From positions 351,210 to 415,209 of the forward strand of contig NZ_JAGIAM010000002.1 in the NCBI RefSeq assembly GCF_017744835.1: a stretch of DNA of 64,000 bases, given 5' to 3'. The translations under genes were made by a program, and so were the position numbers. The notes under the pieces were generated by a model. The model was given only the letters and a program-made list of their open reading frames with translations. It made no database searches and was not told the DNA's origin. Positions 38,285-48,445 of this stretch are shown one piece after another (the first letter of the stretch is position 1; every line of letters starts with the position of its first letter). Origin of the DNA: Sphingomonas sp. (GTDB lineage Bacteria; Pseudomonadota; Alphaproteobacteria; Sphingomonadales; Sphingomonadaceae).

Positions 38285-38988
38285 TGAGCCTTGGTTTCCT
38301 TCGACTGGTCGATGGCGTCGACACCCAATACGCCGGCAAGCTGAACCGCACGTGCACGAACCGACTGCGGCACCTTTTCGCCACCCTGGGCGATCTGGCC
38401 GAACATCTGGCCCGCGGCCTTGCGGTCGCCGGCCTTGAGATAGGCCGCGGCAACGAGCTCGCCCGCGGTACCGAGCCACGGCGAATTGGGGTCGGTGAGC
38501 GGCTTCAGCCGATCGATCACCACCTGGGGCTTCAGCGTATCGAACTCGGCGACCGTCTGGCGGACCAGCGCCAGGTCGCGGAACGGCTTGTCGACCGACT
38601 GGTCGCCAGCAACCGCTGCGAACTTGGCCACCGCGCCCTTGGCGTCGCTCTTCTGGAGCAGCAGGTTGCCCTGCGCGATCCGCGACAGCGCGCCGAAGCC
38701 ATCGTTGCGGTCGGCGAGCTTGGCGAACTCGGTCGCGGCCTTGTCGAGCTGGCCCTGTTCGGCCAGCCGCAGCGCGGCGTCATATTGCTCGCCGGCCTTG
38801 CCCGCCGCGCTTTCCTGATGATGCTGCCAATAGAGGAAGCCCGCGAGCGCAATCAGCGCCGCGATCACCGCGCCGATGATCCAGCGGCCATAGTTGCGCC
38901 AGATCGAGAGCAGCCGCTCGCGGCGATACTCCTCGTCGACTTCGCGCAGAAAGGCTTCGTCAGTGGTGCCGGAGGGAGGAAGCGCCAA
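38281..38988 (-). CDS. YfgM-like membrane-anchored TPR protein
   Basis: A 235-residue protein: a cytoplasmic N-terminus (VDEEYRRERLLSIWRNYGRW), one membrane helix (about 37-54) and a TPR-like periplasmic domain of helical repeats (AALRLAEQGQLDKAATEFAKLA and following). YfgM-type proteins are periplasmic chaperone partners of SecYEG. It is coupled to bamB by an ATGA overlap. Confidence 0.9.
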   Translation of the reverse strand: MALPPSGTTDEAFLREVDEEYRRERLLSIWRNYGRWIIGAVIAALIALAGFLYWQHHQESAAGKAGEQYDAALRLAEQGQLDKAATEFAKLADRNDGFGALSRIAQGNLLLQKSDAKGAVAKFAAVAGDQSVDKPFRDLALVRQTVAEFDTLKPQVVIDRLKPLTDPNSPWLGTAGELVAAAYLKAGDRKAAGQMFGQIAQGGEKVPQSVRARAVQLAGVLGVDAIDQSKETKAQ

Positions 38989-39065
38989 GATCTACTCCAT
39001 TGGGTGTCGTCGCGGGCGCGGACCTTAGCCGCGCATCGGGGGAAGGGAAAGCGCCCGTTAGTCGC

Positions 39066-39923
39066 TCAATCGCGCGCCGCATAGACTTGTTCGGCGCTCG
39101 GGAAGTCCCGCGACCGGACCTCTGCCGCATAGGCCTCGACCGCGGCCGAAATACGGCCGGCGAGATCGTCGTAGCGCTTCACGAAGCGCGGGGTCCGCTC
39201 GAACAGCCCGAGCATGTCCTCCGCGACCAGCACCTGCCCGTCGCAGCGCGCCGAGGCGCCGATGCCGATCACCGGCACGCTCACCGCGGCGGTGATCTCG
39301 TCGGCCAGGCTCTCGACCACGCCCTCCGCGACGATCCCGAAAGCGCCCGCCTCCGCGATTGCCCTTGCATCGTCGAGGATCTGCGCATGCTCGGCGTTGC
39401 TGCGCCCGCGCGCGCCATAGCCCCCGAGCGCGTTCACCGCCTGCGGAGTCAGCCCGACATGCCCCATCACCGGAATCCCGCGCCGCGTCAGGAATTCGAC
39501 GATCGGCGCCATCGCCGTGCCGCCTTCCAGCTTCACGCCCGCGGCGCCTGTCTGGGCGAGCACACGCGCAGCCGATTCGAAAGCGCGCTCGGGGCTCGCT
39601 TCATAGGCGCCGAAGGGCATGTCGACGATGACCACCGAATGATAGCTGCCGCGCACCACTGCGGCGCCGTGCGCGATCATCATGTCGAGCGTCACCGGTA
39701 GCGTCGAGGGCAGGCCGTAGATCACCTGCCCCAGGCTGTCGCCGACCAGCAGCACGTCGCAATGCGGGTCGAGCAGCTGCGCCATGCGCGTCGTATATGC
39801 CGTCAGCATCACGATCGGCTCCTTGCCCTTGCGATTGCGGATCGCGGGCACGGTGAGCCGCTTCATCGGCGCAGGCGTGGGATTGGCGCGGCTGGTGGCG
39901 GTATCGAGCGTGTAGGTGGACAT
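39066..39923 (-). CDS. panB: 3-methyl-2-oxobutanoate hydroxymethyltransferase
   Basis: A 285-residue PanB, first enzyme of pantothenate synthesis, adding a hydroxymethyl group from methylene-THF to ketoisovalerate. Motifs [37 protein letters not shown] and [11 protein letters not shown] and the conserved Glu in GIVAEGVVE are present. No panC is adjacent. The ATG at 39923 begins [17 protein letters not shown]. Confidence 0.96.
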   Translation of the reverse strand: MSTYTLDTATSRANPTPAPMKRLTVPAIRNRKGKEPIVMLTAYTTRMAQLLDPHCDVLLVGDSLGQVIYGLPSTLPVTLDMMIAHGAAVVRGSYHSVVIVDMPFGAYEASPERAFESAARVLAQTGAAGVKLEGGTAMAPIVEFLTRRGIPVMGHVGLTPQAVNALGGYGARGRSNAEHAQILDDARAIAEAGAFGIVAEGVVESLADEITAAVSVPVIGIGASARCDGQVLVAEDMLGLFERTPRFVKRYDDLAGRISAAVEAYAAEVRSRDFPSAEQVYAARD

Positions 39924-39991
39924 GGCGTCTTCCTAGACCCGCACGCGGACGGACGCCAGCCGAGCGCGCAGCGGTCAGCAGGGCAAGCGAG

Positions 39992-40432
39992 TCAGGAAAT
40001 CCAGCCGCGCCGCTCGGCGTAGCTCGCGAACCAGATCTGCGCCACTGCGACCACGGCGATGAACAGCGGAAAAGGTACCGTTGCCGCCGCACCCTTGTGA
40101 TCGAGCAGGTCCGTGCCGAGGAAGACGTACCCGAACTGGACCACCACCGCGACCAGCGAGACGACGAACAGCGGCCGCGCCAGCTTCGACCGCATCAGCA
40201 GTGCGAGCGATCCGAGCAGCCCGCTGAGCACCGCGGCGCCATAGACGAGATTGAGCCACATCGGCAGCGCGTCATAATAGGCGCGATCCCAATCGGTGGC
40301 GTCCGGATCGAGCGCCGGACCATAAGCGAGATGCGCGTAGAGCGACGCGCAGCCCGCGACGCCCCAAAGTACCAGGATCAATGCGACGACGACGAACCAG
40401 CCGGCCGGCTTCTGCCGAACATAGGATGCCAT
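39992..40432 (-). CDS. Four-helix membrane protein of the sphingomonad 'sugar transporter-like' type
   Basis: A 146-residue protein with four membrane segments (about 9-30, 60-80, 85-108 and 118-138). The KPAGWFVVVALILVLWGVAG opening and the LLMRSKLARPLFVVSLVAV segment fit a small membrane family often labelled sugar transporter without evidence. Function unknown. The start is taken at 40432 (MASYVRQKP). Confidence 0.78.
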   Translation of the reverse strand: MASYVRQKPAGWFVVVALILVLWGVAGCASLYAHLAYGPALDPDATDWDRAYYDALPMWLNLVYGAAVLSGLLGSLALLMRSKLARPLFVVSLVAVVVQFGYVFLGTDLLDHKGAAATVPFPLFIAVVAVAQIWFASYAERRGWIS

Positions 40433-40520
40433 GCGACCCACCCCTTAGAGGTCCTCTCCCCAAGCGGGGAAGCATAGCGCGAAATCGCCCGACCCGCCAC
40501 CGCGCGCCCGGCAGCAGCAC

Positions 40521-40868
40521 TCAGAGCAGCGCGCGGGCGAATCGTTCCGGCGCAAAGCCGACGAGCAATCCGCCCGGATATTCAACGACGGGGCGCTTGA
40601 TCATCGAGGGTTGCGCCAACATCAGCGCGCTCGCCTTGGTTGCGTCCAGGCCCTGCTTGTCGGCATCGGGAAGCTTGCGGAAAGTGGTTCCGGCGCGGTT
40701 GAGCAGCGGCTCCCAGCCCACTGTGTCGATCCAGCGCGCGAGCCGCGCCGCGTCGATCCCCTCGGCCTTATAGTCGTGGAAAGCATAGGCGACCGCATGC
40801 TCGTCGAGCCAGGCGCGCGCCTTCTTCATCGTGTCGCAGTTCTTGATGCCGTAGACGGTAATGCTCAT
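40521..40868 (-). CDS. ArsC/Spx-family reductase (YffB type)
   Basis: A 115-residue thioredoxin-fold protein with YGIKNCDTMKKAR (a single redox Cys), then HDYKAEGID and SMIKRPVVEY. The first motif distinguishes the YffB branch from the arsenate reductase branch seen at 23076. It overlaps the upstream GNAT gene by 4 bp. Substrate unknown. Confidence 0.9.
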   Translation of the reverse strand: MSITVYGIKNCDTMKKARAWLDEHAVAYAFHDYKAEGIDAARLARWIDTVGWEPLLNRAGTTFRKLPDADKQGLDATKASALMLAQPSMIKRPVVEYPGGLLVGFAPERFARALL

Positions 40869-41308
40869 GCGCCCTCCTTAAGGAAACGACCGAGCGTCAC
40901 AACCTTCTGCCGCTCGAGCCCTAGCGCCTCGTAGAAACCGAGCGCGGCTTCATTGTCCTCGCGCACCATGAGCTGGGTCTTGGGCGCGCCGCGCCCCCTC
41001 AGCCAGTCCTCACCCGCCTGCATCAGTGCGCGGCCTAGCCCATGCCGTCGGCGCTCGGGCGCGACCGCCAGATAATAGACCCAGCCGCGATGTCCGTCGA
41101 AGCCGACCATCACCGCGCCGGCAAGCCCTGCGTCGGCGCGCGCCACCAGCACCGCAGCGCTGCCGCTCGCCAGTGCCAGGCGGAAGTCGGCATGCGGATC
41201 GTTCCACGGGCGCGTGAGCTCGCAGGCGCGCCACAGCGCCACCACCGCCGCTTCGTCTTCGCTGCCAGCCGCGGCGATCAGCGGAAGATGCAAGTGTTGC
41301 CCGCCCAT
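40865..41308 (-). CDS. GNAT-family N-acetyltransferase
   Basis: A protein of about 147 residues with the acetyl-CoA-binding core YYLAVAPERRRHGLGRALMQAGEDWL and the late motif NEAALGFYEALGLER. It resembles YpeA-type acetyltransferases. The start is uncertain: the ATG at 41308 overlaps the upstream lipoprotein gene by 31 bp, and a TTG at 41293 is the alternative. It ends overlapping the ArsC-like gene. Confidence 0.88.
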   Translation of the reverse strand: MGGQHLHLPLIAAAGSEDEAAVVALWRACELTRPWNDPHADFRLALASGSAAVLVARADAGLAGAVMVGFDGHRGWVYYLAVAPERRRHGLGRALMQAGEDWLRGRGAPKTQLMVREDNEAALGFYEALGLERQKVVTLGRFLKEGA

Positions 41309-41910
41309 AGCGCCGTGATCTTGCCGGTCGGCGCGAGCGAATCGAGCAGCCCGGACAGCATGCCCGAATGGAATTCGTGGCCGAGCGAGCTTTCCTCGAC
41401 TTCGATCGCCATCGCGCTCTCGAGCTGCTTCCGCGTGGAGCCCAGTCCGATCCCGGCGGCCGTGGTGAAGCGCCCGTCGTCGCGGCTGTTGAGATCCCAG
41501 CCGACGAAGCGGCCTTCGCTGAACGACAGGCCGAGCCCGCCGTCGAACTCGACTTCCTCTAGCGCACCGCCGGGGCATTCCTGGTTGAAGTCCTGGCTCT
41601 CCGGTTCGCCGAGCCCTGCCGAGACGAGCCGCACCGCTTCCTCGCGCGTCAGGCCGAAGCCGATATGCCGCGTGGCGCCGCCCTGGAGGACGAGCGCGAG
41701 CCCATCCGGGGCGAGGTTCACTCCATGGTTCGTAGGGGTCGGAGCGGCCGCATTGCCGTCGGTGCCGTTGCCCTGGGGCACGACGATCTCGTCCGCATTG
41801 CCTTCTGCCACCAGGCGCGCGGTGCCGGATCCGTTGTCCGCAGGTTGCTCAGGCGCGCATGCGGCAAGTGCGAGCACGAGCGCGGCGGCGGTCATGCGTG
41901 GCTTCGGCAT
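41278..41910 (-). CDS. Hypothetical lipoprotein
   Basis: A 210-residue protein with a lipoprotein signal (MPKPRMTAAALVLALAAC) and a low-complexity Asn/Gly/Pro linker (about 20-60). The globular part begins near GLALVLQGGATRHIGFG and holds a probable C-terminal disulfide (NQECPGG with NTCIFR). No recognised family. It heads a three-gene overlapping run with the GNAT and ArsC-like genes. Confidence 0.8.
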   Translation of the reverse strand: MPKPRMTAAALVLALAACAPEQPADNGSGTARLVAEGNADEIVVPQGNGTDGNAAAPTPTNHGVNLAPDGLALVLQGGATRHIGFGLTREEAVRLVSAGLGEPESQDFNQECPGGALEEVEFDGGLGLSFSEGRFVGWDLNSRDDGRFTTAAGIGLGSTRKQLESAMAIEVEESSLGHEFHSGMLSGLLDSLAPTGKITALWAGNTCIFR

Positions 41911-41994
41911 CACATTCCTTCCGGCGCGATCCTTGCACGCGCAATGTCGCGGAGGCAACCGCCGGCCGGCCGCCCGATCGCTTCTTCCATGGCA

Positions 41995-42026
41995 AAAGGC
42001 GCCCCGGCATGAAGCCGAGGCGCCTT
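41995..42026 (-). terminator. Terminator after the RTX protease gene
   Basis: The imperfect stem aaggcgcc(ccggc)...(gccg)aggcgcctt is followed on the minus strand by TTTTG, 27 bp beyond the stop codon. Confidence 0.8.
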
Positions 42027-42052
42027 CTTGCGTGGGCGTTTCGGTCGTCGGC

Positions 42053-45000
42053 TTAGCCGAAGAAGATGTCGCTGCTTTGCAGCTGGACGTTATCCACTCC
42101 GATCACGAAATCGGCCACCTTGTCGCCGTTGACGTCGCCGGCAAGGAAATAGTCCCCGTGATCGCGGTAGAGCTGCAATTCGCCGGCGACTCCGCTGAAC
42201 GCCTTGTTCCCGATCCAATGGAACGCATCCATGGCTTCTGTCCGGGTGTCGGCGTCCAGACCGCTCAGGTCGATCTTGTCCTGGCCGCGGCGGAAGTCGG
42301 TGATGCTGTCGCGGCCGCCCAGTTCGGCAAACGCGAACACGTCGTTGCCTGCTCCACCGGTCAGGATGTCGTCGCCCGCGCCCCCGGAGATGCGATCCGC
42401 ACCATCCCCGCCGTCGAGCACATCGGAGTCCGCTCCGCCGAACAGCCGGTCGTTGCCGCTCCCGCCATAGAGGGCGTCACGGCCCGCGTCGCCATGGAGG
42501 GCGTCGTCGCCGGCGTCTCCGTACAGAATGTCGGCACCCGCGCCGCCACTCAGAACATTGGCGATATTGTTGCCGAACAGCTGGTCGCTGTGGGCCGAAC
42601 CGGTGATGTTCTCGAAGTTCAGCAGGCGATCGCCGGTGGCGTAGCCGCCAACGCCGTCCGGCAGATAGTCTTCGATGGCGCCCAGTATATTCCCCAGGAA
42701 CCCGCTGCTGCCGGTGCGGACATTGTCGAGGCGAACGAGGACGCCCCCGTCCGAAGCCTCGTAGCTGACCGTGTCGATACCAGCACCGCCGTCGAGCACG
42801 TTCTTCTGATCGTTGGCGATGATCAGATTGTCGAGCGCGTTGCCGGTACCGTTCTTGGCACTGCCGACCAGTTCGAGCACTTCGAGATTGGCGCCGAGCG
42901 TGTAGTTGATCGAGGCGACCACCCGGTCGGCGCCGCCTTCGCCGGCAAGCTCGGTAATGACCTCACCGGCCTCGCCGACGACATAGGTATCGTCGCCGGT
43001 CCCGCCCCTCAGCGTATCCACCGCTCCGTCCACCCCGCCGTCGAGGCGGTCGTTGCCGCCGTTGCCGATCAGCGTGTCGACACCGGCATTGCCCGTGAGG
43101 ACGTTGGCGAGGTCATTGCCGGTGAGGACGTTGGCGAGTGCGTTGCCCGTCCCGTTCGCAGCCGCGCCGGTGAGGAGCAAGTTCTCGAGCTCCGCACCCA
43201 GCGTGTAGCTGATCGCGGATTCGACGGTGTCTCTGCCTTCGCCGCTGAGCTCGGTCACCACGTCGCCCGCATTGTCGACGACATAGGTATCGTTGCCCGC
43301 ACCGCCCGTCAGCGCGTCCGCGCCGCCGCCGCCATCGAGACGGTCGTCGCCCGCCCCGCCTTCGATCCGGTTGGCGCCCGCGTCGCCGGTCAGGACGTCG
43401 TTGAACGCCGACCCGATCAGGTTCTCGATTCCGCCGAGCGTGTCGGAACCCGCGCCAGTCGCCTGGGCGCCGGTGAGGGCAAGGTTCACGGTCACGCCGG
43501 CGGTGGCGTCGGCGTAGCTGGCCGTGTCGATGCCCGCGCCGCCGATCAGCGTATCGTCGCCCGCGCCGCCGAACAGCGTGTCATCGCCATTGCCGCCGTC
43601 GAGCGTGTCGTTCCCGGCCAGGCCGATCAGCACGTCGTTGCCGCCCGCGCCGCTCAGGGTGTCGTTGCCTGTGGCCCCGGTGATGGTCTCGTCGGTGTCG
43701 AAGCCGGTGAGGACCAGATCGCCGATGAAGCCGTCGAAGTTATAGGCAGTGAACCCGCCCGTGTAGCCGTTGGCGATGGCGAAGATGGTGACCAGGCCGT
43801 TGGCCGCGCCGGCCGCGCCATCGCGGTCGACCTGCAGCAACAGGTCCGTCCCCGACTGCGTGAGCCGCAGATGGCCGCTGGCGAAGGCGCCGGTCGCCGC
43901 CGAATAGCCGACGAGGCCGAGGCTCAGGAAGGTCGACATCTCGAACTTGTCGCCGGCATTGCCGACTTCGAAGTCCGTTACCCGGTTGGTCCGGGCAGTG
44001 GTCGCCACGTCGGTCGACGCCGCAGCCGTCGCACCGACACCGAGCTGGATGACGTCCGCCCCGGTGCCGAGCGTGAGCAGGTAATTGTTCACGCTGGCCG
44101 CGCCGCGCATGCTGATGCTGACCACGTCGGCACCCGTCCCGGCATTCACCGTTGCGCTCGCGACGCCGGTCAGGATGATGCGATCATTGCCCGCACCGCC
44201 GTCGACATTCACCACATCGACATTGCGATCGTTCGAAGTGGCCCCCAGCGCGGCATAGGTCTGGCCGATCAGGCCGTCGACGTTGCTAGCGAGCCCCGAG
44301 GACAGCGCGCCGCTGCGCAGCTCGATGAAGTCGTTATCGTCGCCACCGTCCATGTTGACGTTGGTCGCGACCGTCCCCGTGGCGCGCGTTACCAGGATGC
44401 TGTCCTGGCCGCCATAGCCGAACAGCGAGTCGGTCTGGCCCGCCGGCCCGGACACCGCATTGTCGACGAGCAGGTTGAACCCGTCGTCACCCCGCAGCGT
44501 GTCGCCGAAGTTCGAGCCGGTGAGATATTCGATGCCGCTCAGTGTATCGACGCCCTCGCCGCCCGTGTCCTGCGCGCCAGCGATGCGGAGGTCGACGTTC
44601 ACGCCCGCGGTCGCGTTGACATAGGTCGCGGTGTCGAGCCCCTCGCCGCCGATCAGCGTGTCGTTGCCGAGCCCGCCCGAGAGCGTGTCGTTGCCGAACC
44701 AGCCGTCGAGGACGTCGTCGCCGGCATTGCCGACCAGCGTGTCGAGCGCGCCGCTGCCCCTGACAGTGTCCGCTCCCGAGCCGCCGCGGAAGATAACGCG
44801 TTCGATGCTGATGAAGGCACCCGCCGCGACGCCGCCCATGGTGATGGCGCTGTTGCCCGCCACATTCGCCAGGTCGAACGCGATGCCTCCGGTCTGGTCG
44901 GTGTAATAGGCATAGGCAATATCGGAGCCTTCGCCGCCGTCGAACGTGTCCTGGCCACCGTCGTTGGTGAAGACCTGAGACACGCTTGCAGTAGTGCCCG

Positions 45001-48000
45001 CAGCAATGCCGCCGATCAGCGTGTCGTCGCCGTCGCCGCCGCGCAGCACGTCGTTGCCGGCGCCGCCAATCAGGACGTCGGAGCCCGCCCCGCCTTCCAG
45101 CGTATCGGCACCGCTCGCCAGCGAGCTGTAGAGGTCGCCGTTCAGGATGTCGTTGCCGTCACCGCCGACCAGCGTATCGTCCCCGCTGTTGCCTTCCAGA
45201 TAATCAGCGACGGCACCGCCGACGAGCCGGTTGGCCAGCGCCGCGCTGCCGCGAAGCGTGTTGGCGAAGGCCGTCGCACCGACGACATTCTCGACATTGG
45301 TGATCGTGTCGGAGCCGGTGGAGCTGCCGGTGTTCTGCGCCGCAGTCAAACCGAGGTTCACCGTCACCGCCGAAGTCGCGGCGGAATAGTCCAGCGTGTC
45401 CGAGCCGCCGGCACCGTTGTAGATGTCGGCACCGCCGCCTTCGAAGAAGACGTTGTCGCCGGCATCACCCGTAACGTTGTCGGCGCCCGATCCGGTCCGG
45501 ACATTCTCGAAGCCGATGATGGTGTCGAAGCCGAGCCCCGTATTCTGAGTCGCGGGGCCGCCGAGGTTCACCGTCACGCCCGTCGCACCACGGAAGGACA
45601 GCGTGTCCACGCCGTCACCGCCGATCATGACGTCGTTGCCGAGGCCGCCCTCGACGACATTGTCGTTGCCGTCACCGATCAGCGTATCGTTACCGTCGCT
45701 GCCGAGCAGGTTCTCGATGCTGCGGAGGGTGGCGACCGGCAGATTGTTGACGAGCGCGCTTCCGTCCGAGGCGCCGTTGAGGATCGCGGTCACCCCGCCC
45801 AGACCAGCGAAGGAGGCGGTATCCGAGCCCGCGCCGCCGTCGAGCACGTCCACGACCCCGATCGCATTCGCGCCCGGGTTCAGCGTGTCGTCGCCCGCGC
45901 CGCCGGTCAGGGTGTTGGCGTTCGAGTCTCCGGTCAGGCTGTCGTTGAATGCCGAGCCTGCGAGATTCTCGAAGCCGCTGAGCGTGTCGGAGCCCGCGCC
46001 GGTGTTCTGCGCCGAGCCTTGGCCGGCAAGGCTAACCGTTACGCCGGTCGAAGCGCCCGCGAACGAAGCCGTGTCGATGCCCGCGCCGCCGACGAGGACG
46101 TCGTTGCCCAGACCGCCTTCGATGACGTTGTCGTTGCCATCGCCGGTGAGTGTGTCGTTAAGCGCTGACCCGACCAGGTTCTCGATGCCGATCAGCGTGT
46201 CCGAACCGGCTGCGACCGTGTCCTGAGCCACGCCCTGGACATTGAGGTCGACCGTGACACCCGTGGTGGAGCCGCCGCTGAACGCGTTCACGAACGAGGC
46301 GGTGTCGTTGTCGCTGCCGCCGTTCAGCACGTCGTTGGCGATCGTGCCCTGGAGGAAGTCATTGCCATCGCCGCCGTCGAGCACTGCGCTGCTGGTGTTG
46401 GTCGCGGTGACCGTGGTGGTCACGGCGGCCGCGCCCTGCAGCGAAATATTCAGCTGGTAGGTCATCCCAGCAGTGAGCGGCTGGGCGGCAGTGCTGCCCG
46501 TCCACTGACCCACGCGAATGTAATAAGTGCCGGGTGCCGCGAAGGTGTAGGTCAGATAGGCGTCGTCGTGCCCGGGCGCCGACACATCGCCGGTTCCCGT
46601 GTCGTTCGACGCCAGAAGCGTGCCCGAGCTGTTGACGAGCTCAAGGATGCTGTCGCCCAGCGTGCCGTTGCCGTCGATGTCGAAGATCGCCTGCGCGCCC
46701 GCCTGGGTCACGACGATCTTGTAATATTCCACCGCGCCGCCGGCCGCCGTCGCGTTGATCGTCGCATGCGGAAGGCTGGTCGCGTTGGTGATATCCGGGT
46801 TGGCGTCGACGTCGAAGGCGCCGGTCGTGTCCACGGCCGTGGCGATCGAGCCGTTGTTGGTCGACTGCGCCTTGGTGATGTCCGCCTGCGACGGCGCCGA
46901 ATAGGTCGTCGTGGTGGTGAAGCCGCCGCCGATCAGGCGATCGTCGCCGCCGAGGCCGGTGAGGACGTCGGCACCGCCCGAGCCGCCGACGAGCACGTTC
47001 GCCTGGCTGTTGCCGGTGAGCGTGTCGTTGCCGCTGGTGCCGCCGATGTTCTCGATGCTGCGCAGCGTGTCGGTCTCGCCGTCGTGCGTAACGATGACGT
47101 CGGCGTTGGTGTCGTTCAGCGTGACGGTGATCCCCGTCGTGTTGGTGAAGATCACCGTGTCGCTGCCGGCGCCGCCGTCGAGGATGTTGTTGGCGATGTT
47201 GCCGACAAAGATGTCGTTGCCAACGCCACCCTTGGCATTCTCGATCAGCGAGCGGGCGTCATTGTTGTAGAGCAGCGACATGGCGACGTTGCCGGGCGCC
47301 AGCGCGGTCAGGTTCTGATAGGCCAGATGATTGGCGACCTGATCCTGGTCGAAGGTCGAGAAGGCGCCCGGACGCAGGTCGACCGTGACGCCGCGGCCAT
47401 AGTTGCTGAGATCCAGCGTGTCGTTGCCGCCGCCATCCCACAGCGTCATCAGAATCTTGTTGCCGGCCGGAGCACCCTGACCGACGCCGTTGACGAACAT
47501 CTCGCCGGTGGTCGCGCTCCAGCTATAGACCGTGTCGCCAGCGTTGGTCGTGTAGTTTGCGCCGTACAGATACTGCAGCGCCGCCAGATCATACTGCATG
47601 TAGGTCTGGGGCTGGTTGACCTTCTCGCCGGCGAAGTTGCTGTTGGTGAAGGGCGCTGGGGTATAGGTCATCAGCGACCAGGCCTGGCCGTCGCGATCCG
47701 GCGTCAGCGACTGGGTGCCGGGGCGCGGGAAGGACCCGAAATAGAAGGACAGATCGGTGTTGGTATAGTCCTGATGCCCATGCTTCAGCCCCATGGTGTG
47801 GCCGATCTCGTGCATCATCGTGGCGAAGCCCCACGTGCCCTTGGCAGCCATGTCGTAATAGGGCTGGTTGTTACGGCCGAACCAGATGTCACCCGCGACG
47901 CCGCGCGTGTCGGACGGGAAGCCGCCATAGGCAGAGGGAACGTCGGTGTCGCCGGTCTGCGAGATGCGGATGTTGGCGTGGACCGTGTCGGTCTCGGTGA

Positions 48001-48445
48001 TTTCGGTGAACGTCAGGTTGGTCACCGCCGAGATCTGCGCAAAGGCGGCGCGCGCCGCCGCCTGCTGCATCGAGCCCAGCTCCATCTGATAGAGGCTGAC
48101 GCCATTGCTGTCGTAGCCGGAGCCATTGTAGTTGGAGCCCGAGGTCGGGAAGCTGTAGGTCAGGTTGAGCGTGCCCCATTTGGAGCCGATCAGCACCGCG
48201 TCGACGTTGCGGTTGCCGGTGATCGACCAGCTTCCATCCGGGTTGTTCACCAGCGGGAGCAGCTCGCCCAAGCCGCCGCCCTCGGGATTGGCGCTCGTGG
48301 CGCCTCCGCCGGACGCCGCGGTGTCACCGCCCTTCGTCGATCCTTCTTCCTCTACAACCGGGGCGTGCGGGATTTCCGAGAGCGAATCCCAGGTGAGAAG
48401 CGATTCGTCGGTGGAAGTGGTGTTGCCGAGTTCGGAAGCACTCAT
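42053..48445 (-). CDS. Giant serralysin-type RTX metalloprotease
   Basis: A 2130-residue secreted zinc protease. The catalytic domain (about 60-330) has the zinc motif HEIGHTMGLKHGH at ~212-224 and the Met-turn SLMTY near 258. Calcium-binding nonapeptide repeats (GGxGxDxLx, e.g. GGAGDDILTG) begin near 440. A bacterial pre-peptidase C-terminal (PPC) beta-domain sits at ~562-672. The rest is many RTX blocks with recurring GSDTLxGIENLxGSxFNDxLTGD modules, ending in a serralysin-type C-terminus (VFAFAELGGRDSITDFRRGQDKIDL). No Sec signal is present; export would be by a type I system, not seen in this window. The ATG at 48445 follows GGGGGA. Confidence 0.93.
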   Translation of the reverse strand: MSASELGNTTSTDESLLTWDSLSEIPHAPVVEEEGSTKGGDTAASGGGATSANPEGGGLGELLPLVNNPDGSWSITGNRNVDAVLIGSKWGTLNLTYSFPTSGSNYNGSGYDSNGVSLYQMELGSMQQAAARAAFAQISAVTNLTFTEITETDTVHANIRISQTGDTDVPSAYGGFPSDTRGVAGDIWFGRNNQPYYDMAAKGTWGFATMMHEIGHTMGLKHGHQDYTNTDLSFYFGSFPRPGTQSLTPDRDGQAWSLMTYTPAPFTNSNFAGEKVNQPQTYMQYDLAALQYLYGANYTTNAGDTVYSWSATTGEMFVNGVGQGAPAGNKILMTLWDGGGNDTLDLSNYGRGVTVDLRPGAFSTFDQDQVANHLAYQNLTALAPGNVAMSLLYNNDARSLIENAKGGVGNDIFVGNIANNILDGGAGSDTVIFTNTTGITVTLNDTNADVIVTHDGETDTLRSIENIGGTSGNDTLTGNSQANVLVGGSGGADVLTGLGGDDRLIGGGFTTTTTYSAPSQADITKAQSTNNGSIATAVDTTGAFDVDANPDITNATSLPHATINATAAGGAVEYYKIVVTQAGAQAIFDIDGNGTLGDSILELVNSSGTLLASNDTGTGDVSAPGHDDAYLTYTFAAPGTYYIRVGQWTGSTAAQPLTAGMTYQLNISLQGAAAVTTTVTATNTSSAVLDGGDGNDFLQGTIANDVLNGGSDNDTASFVNAFSGGSTTGVTVDLNVQGVAQDTVAAGSDTLIGIENLVGSALNDTLTGDGNDNVIEGGLGNDVLVGGAGIDTASFAGASTGVTVSLAGQGSAQNTGAGSDTLSGFENLAGSAFNDSLTGDSNANTLTGGAGDDTLNPGANAIGVVDVLDGGAGSDTASFAGLGGVTAILNGASDGSALVNNLPVATLRSIENLLGSDGNDTLIGDGNDNVVEGGLGNDVMIGGDGVDTLSFRGATGVTVNLGGPATQNTGLGFDTIIGFENVRTGSGADNVTGDAGDNVFFEGGGADIYNGAGGSDTLDYSAATSAVTVNLGLTAAQNTGSSTGSDTITNVENVVGATAFANTLRGSAALANRLVGGAVADYLEGNSGDDTLVGGDGNDILNGDLYSSLASGADTLEGGAGSDVLIGGAGNDVLRGGDGDDTLIGGIAAGTTASVSQVFTNDGGQDTFDGGEGSDIAYAYYTDQTGGIAFDLANVAGNSAITMGGVAAGAFISIERVIFRGGSGADTVRGSGALDTLVGNAGDDVLDGWFGNDTLSGGLGNDTLIGGEGLDTATYVNATAGVNVDLRIAGAQDTGGEGVDTLSGIEYLTGSNFGDTLRGDDGFNLLVDNAVSGPAGQTDSLFGYGGQDSILVTRATGTVATNVNMDGGDDNDFIELRSGALSSGLASNVDGLIGQTYAALGATSNDRNVDVVNVDGGAGNDRIILTGVASATVNAGTGADVVSISMRGAASVNNYLLTLGTGADVIQLGVGATAAASTDVATTARTNRVTDFEVGNAGDKFEMSTFLSLGLVGYSAATGAFASGHLRLTQSGTDLLLQVDRDGAAGAANGLVTIFAIANGYTGGFTAYNFDGFIGDLVLTGFDTDETITGATGNDTLSGAGGNDVLIGLAGNDTLDGGNGDDTLFGGAGDDTLIGGAGIDTASYADATAGVTVNLALTGAQATGAGSDTLGGIENLIGSAFNDVLTGDAGANRIEGGAGDDRLDGGGGADALTGGAGNDTYVVDNAGDVVTELSGEGRDTVESAISYTLGAELENLLLTGAAANGTGNALANVLTGNDLANVLTGNAGVDTLIGNGGNDRLDGGVDGAVDTLRGGTGDDTYVVGEAGEVITELAGEGGADRVVASINYTLGANLEVLELVGSAKNGTGNALDNLIIANDQKNVLDGGAGIDTVSYEASDGGVLVRLDNVRTGSSGFLGNILGAIEDYLPDGVGGYATGDRLLNFENITGSAHSDQLFGNNIANVLSGGAGADILYGDAGDDALHGDAGRDALYGGSGNDRLFGGADSDVLDGGDGADRISGGAGDDILTGGAGNDVFAFAELGGRDSITDFRRGQDKIDLSGLDADTRTEAMDAFHWIGNKAFSGVAGELQLYRDHGDYFLAGDVNGDKVADFVIGVDNVQLQSSDIFFG

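Noticed and set aside
41042..46168. A 1708-codon plus-strand open frame opposite the RTX gene
   Set aside because: It mirrors the repeated GGxGxD codons of the real minus-strand gene; its composition follows the repeat and it has no domain of its own.
42300..46400. Tandem repeats that look CRISPR-like at a glance
   Set aside because: They are in-frame RTX codons with diverged units and no regular spacers.
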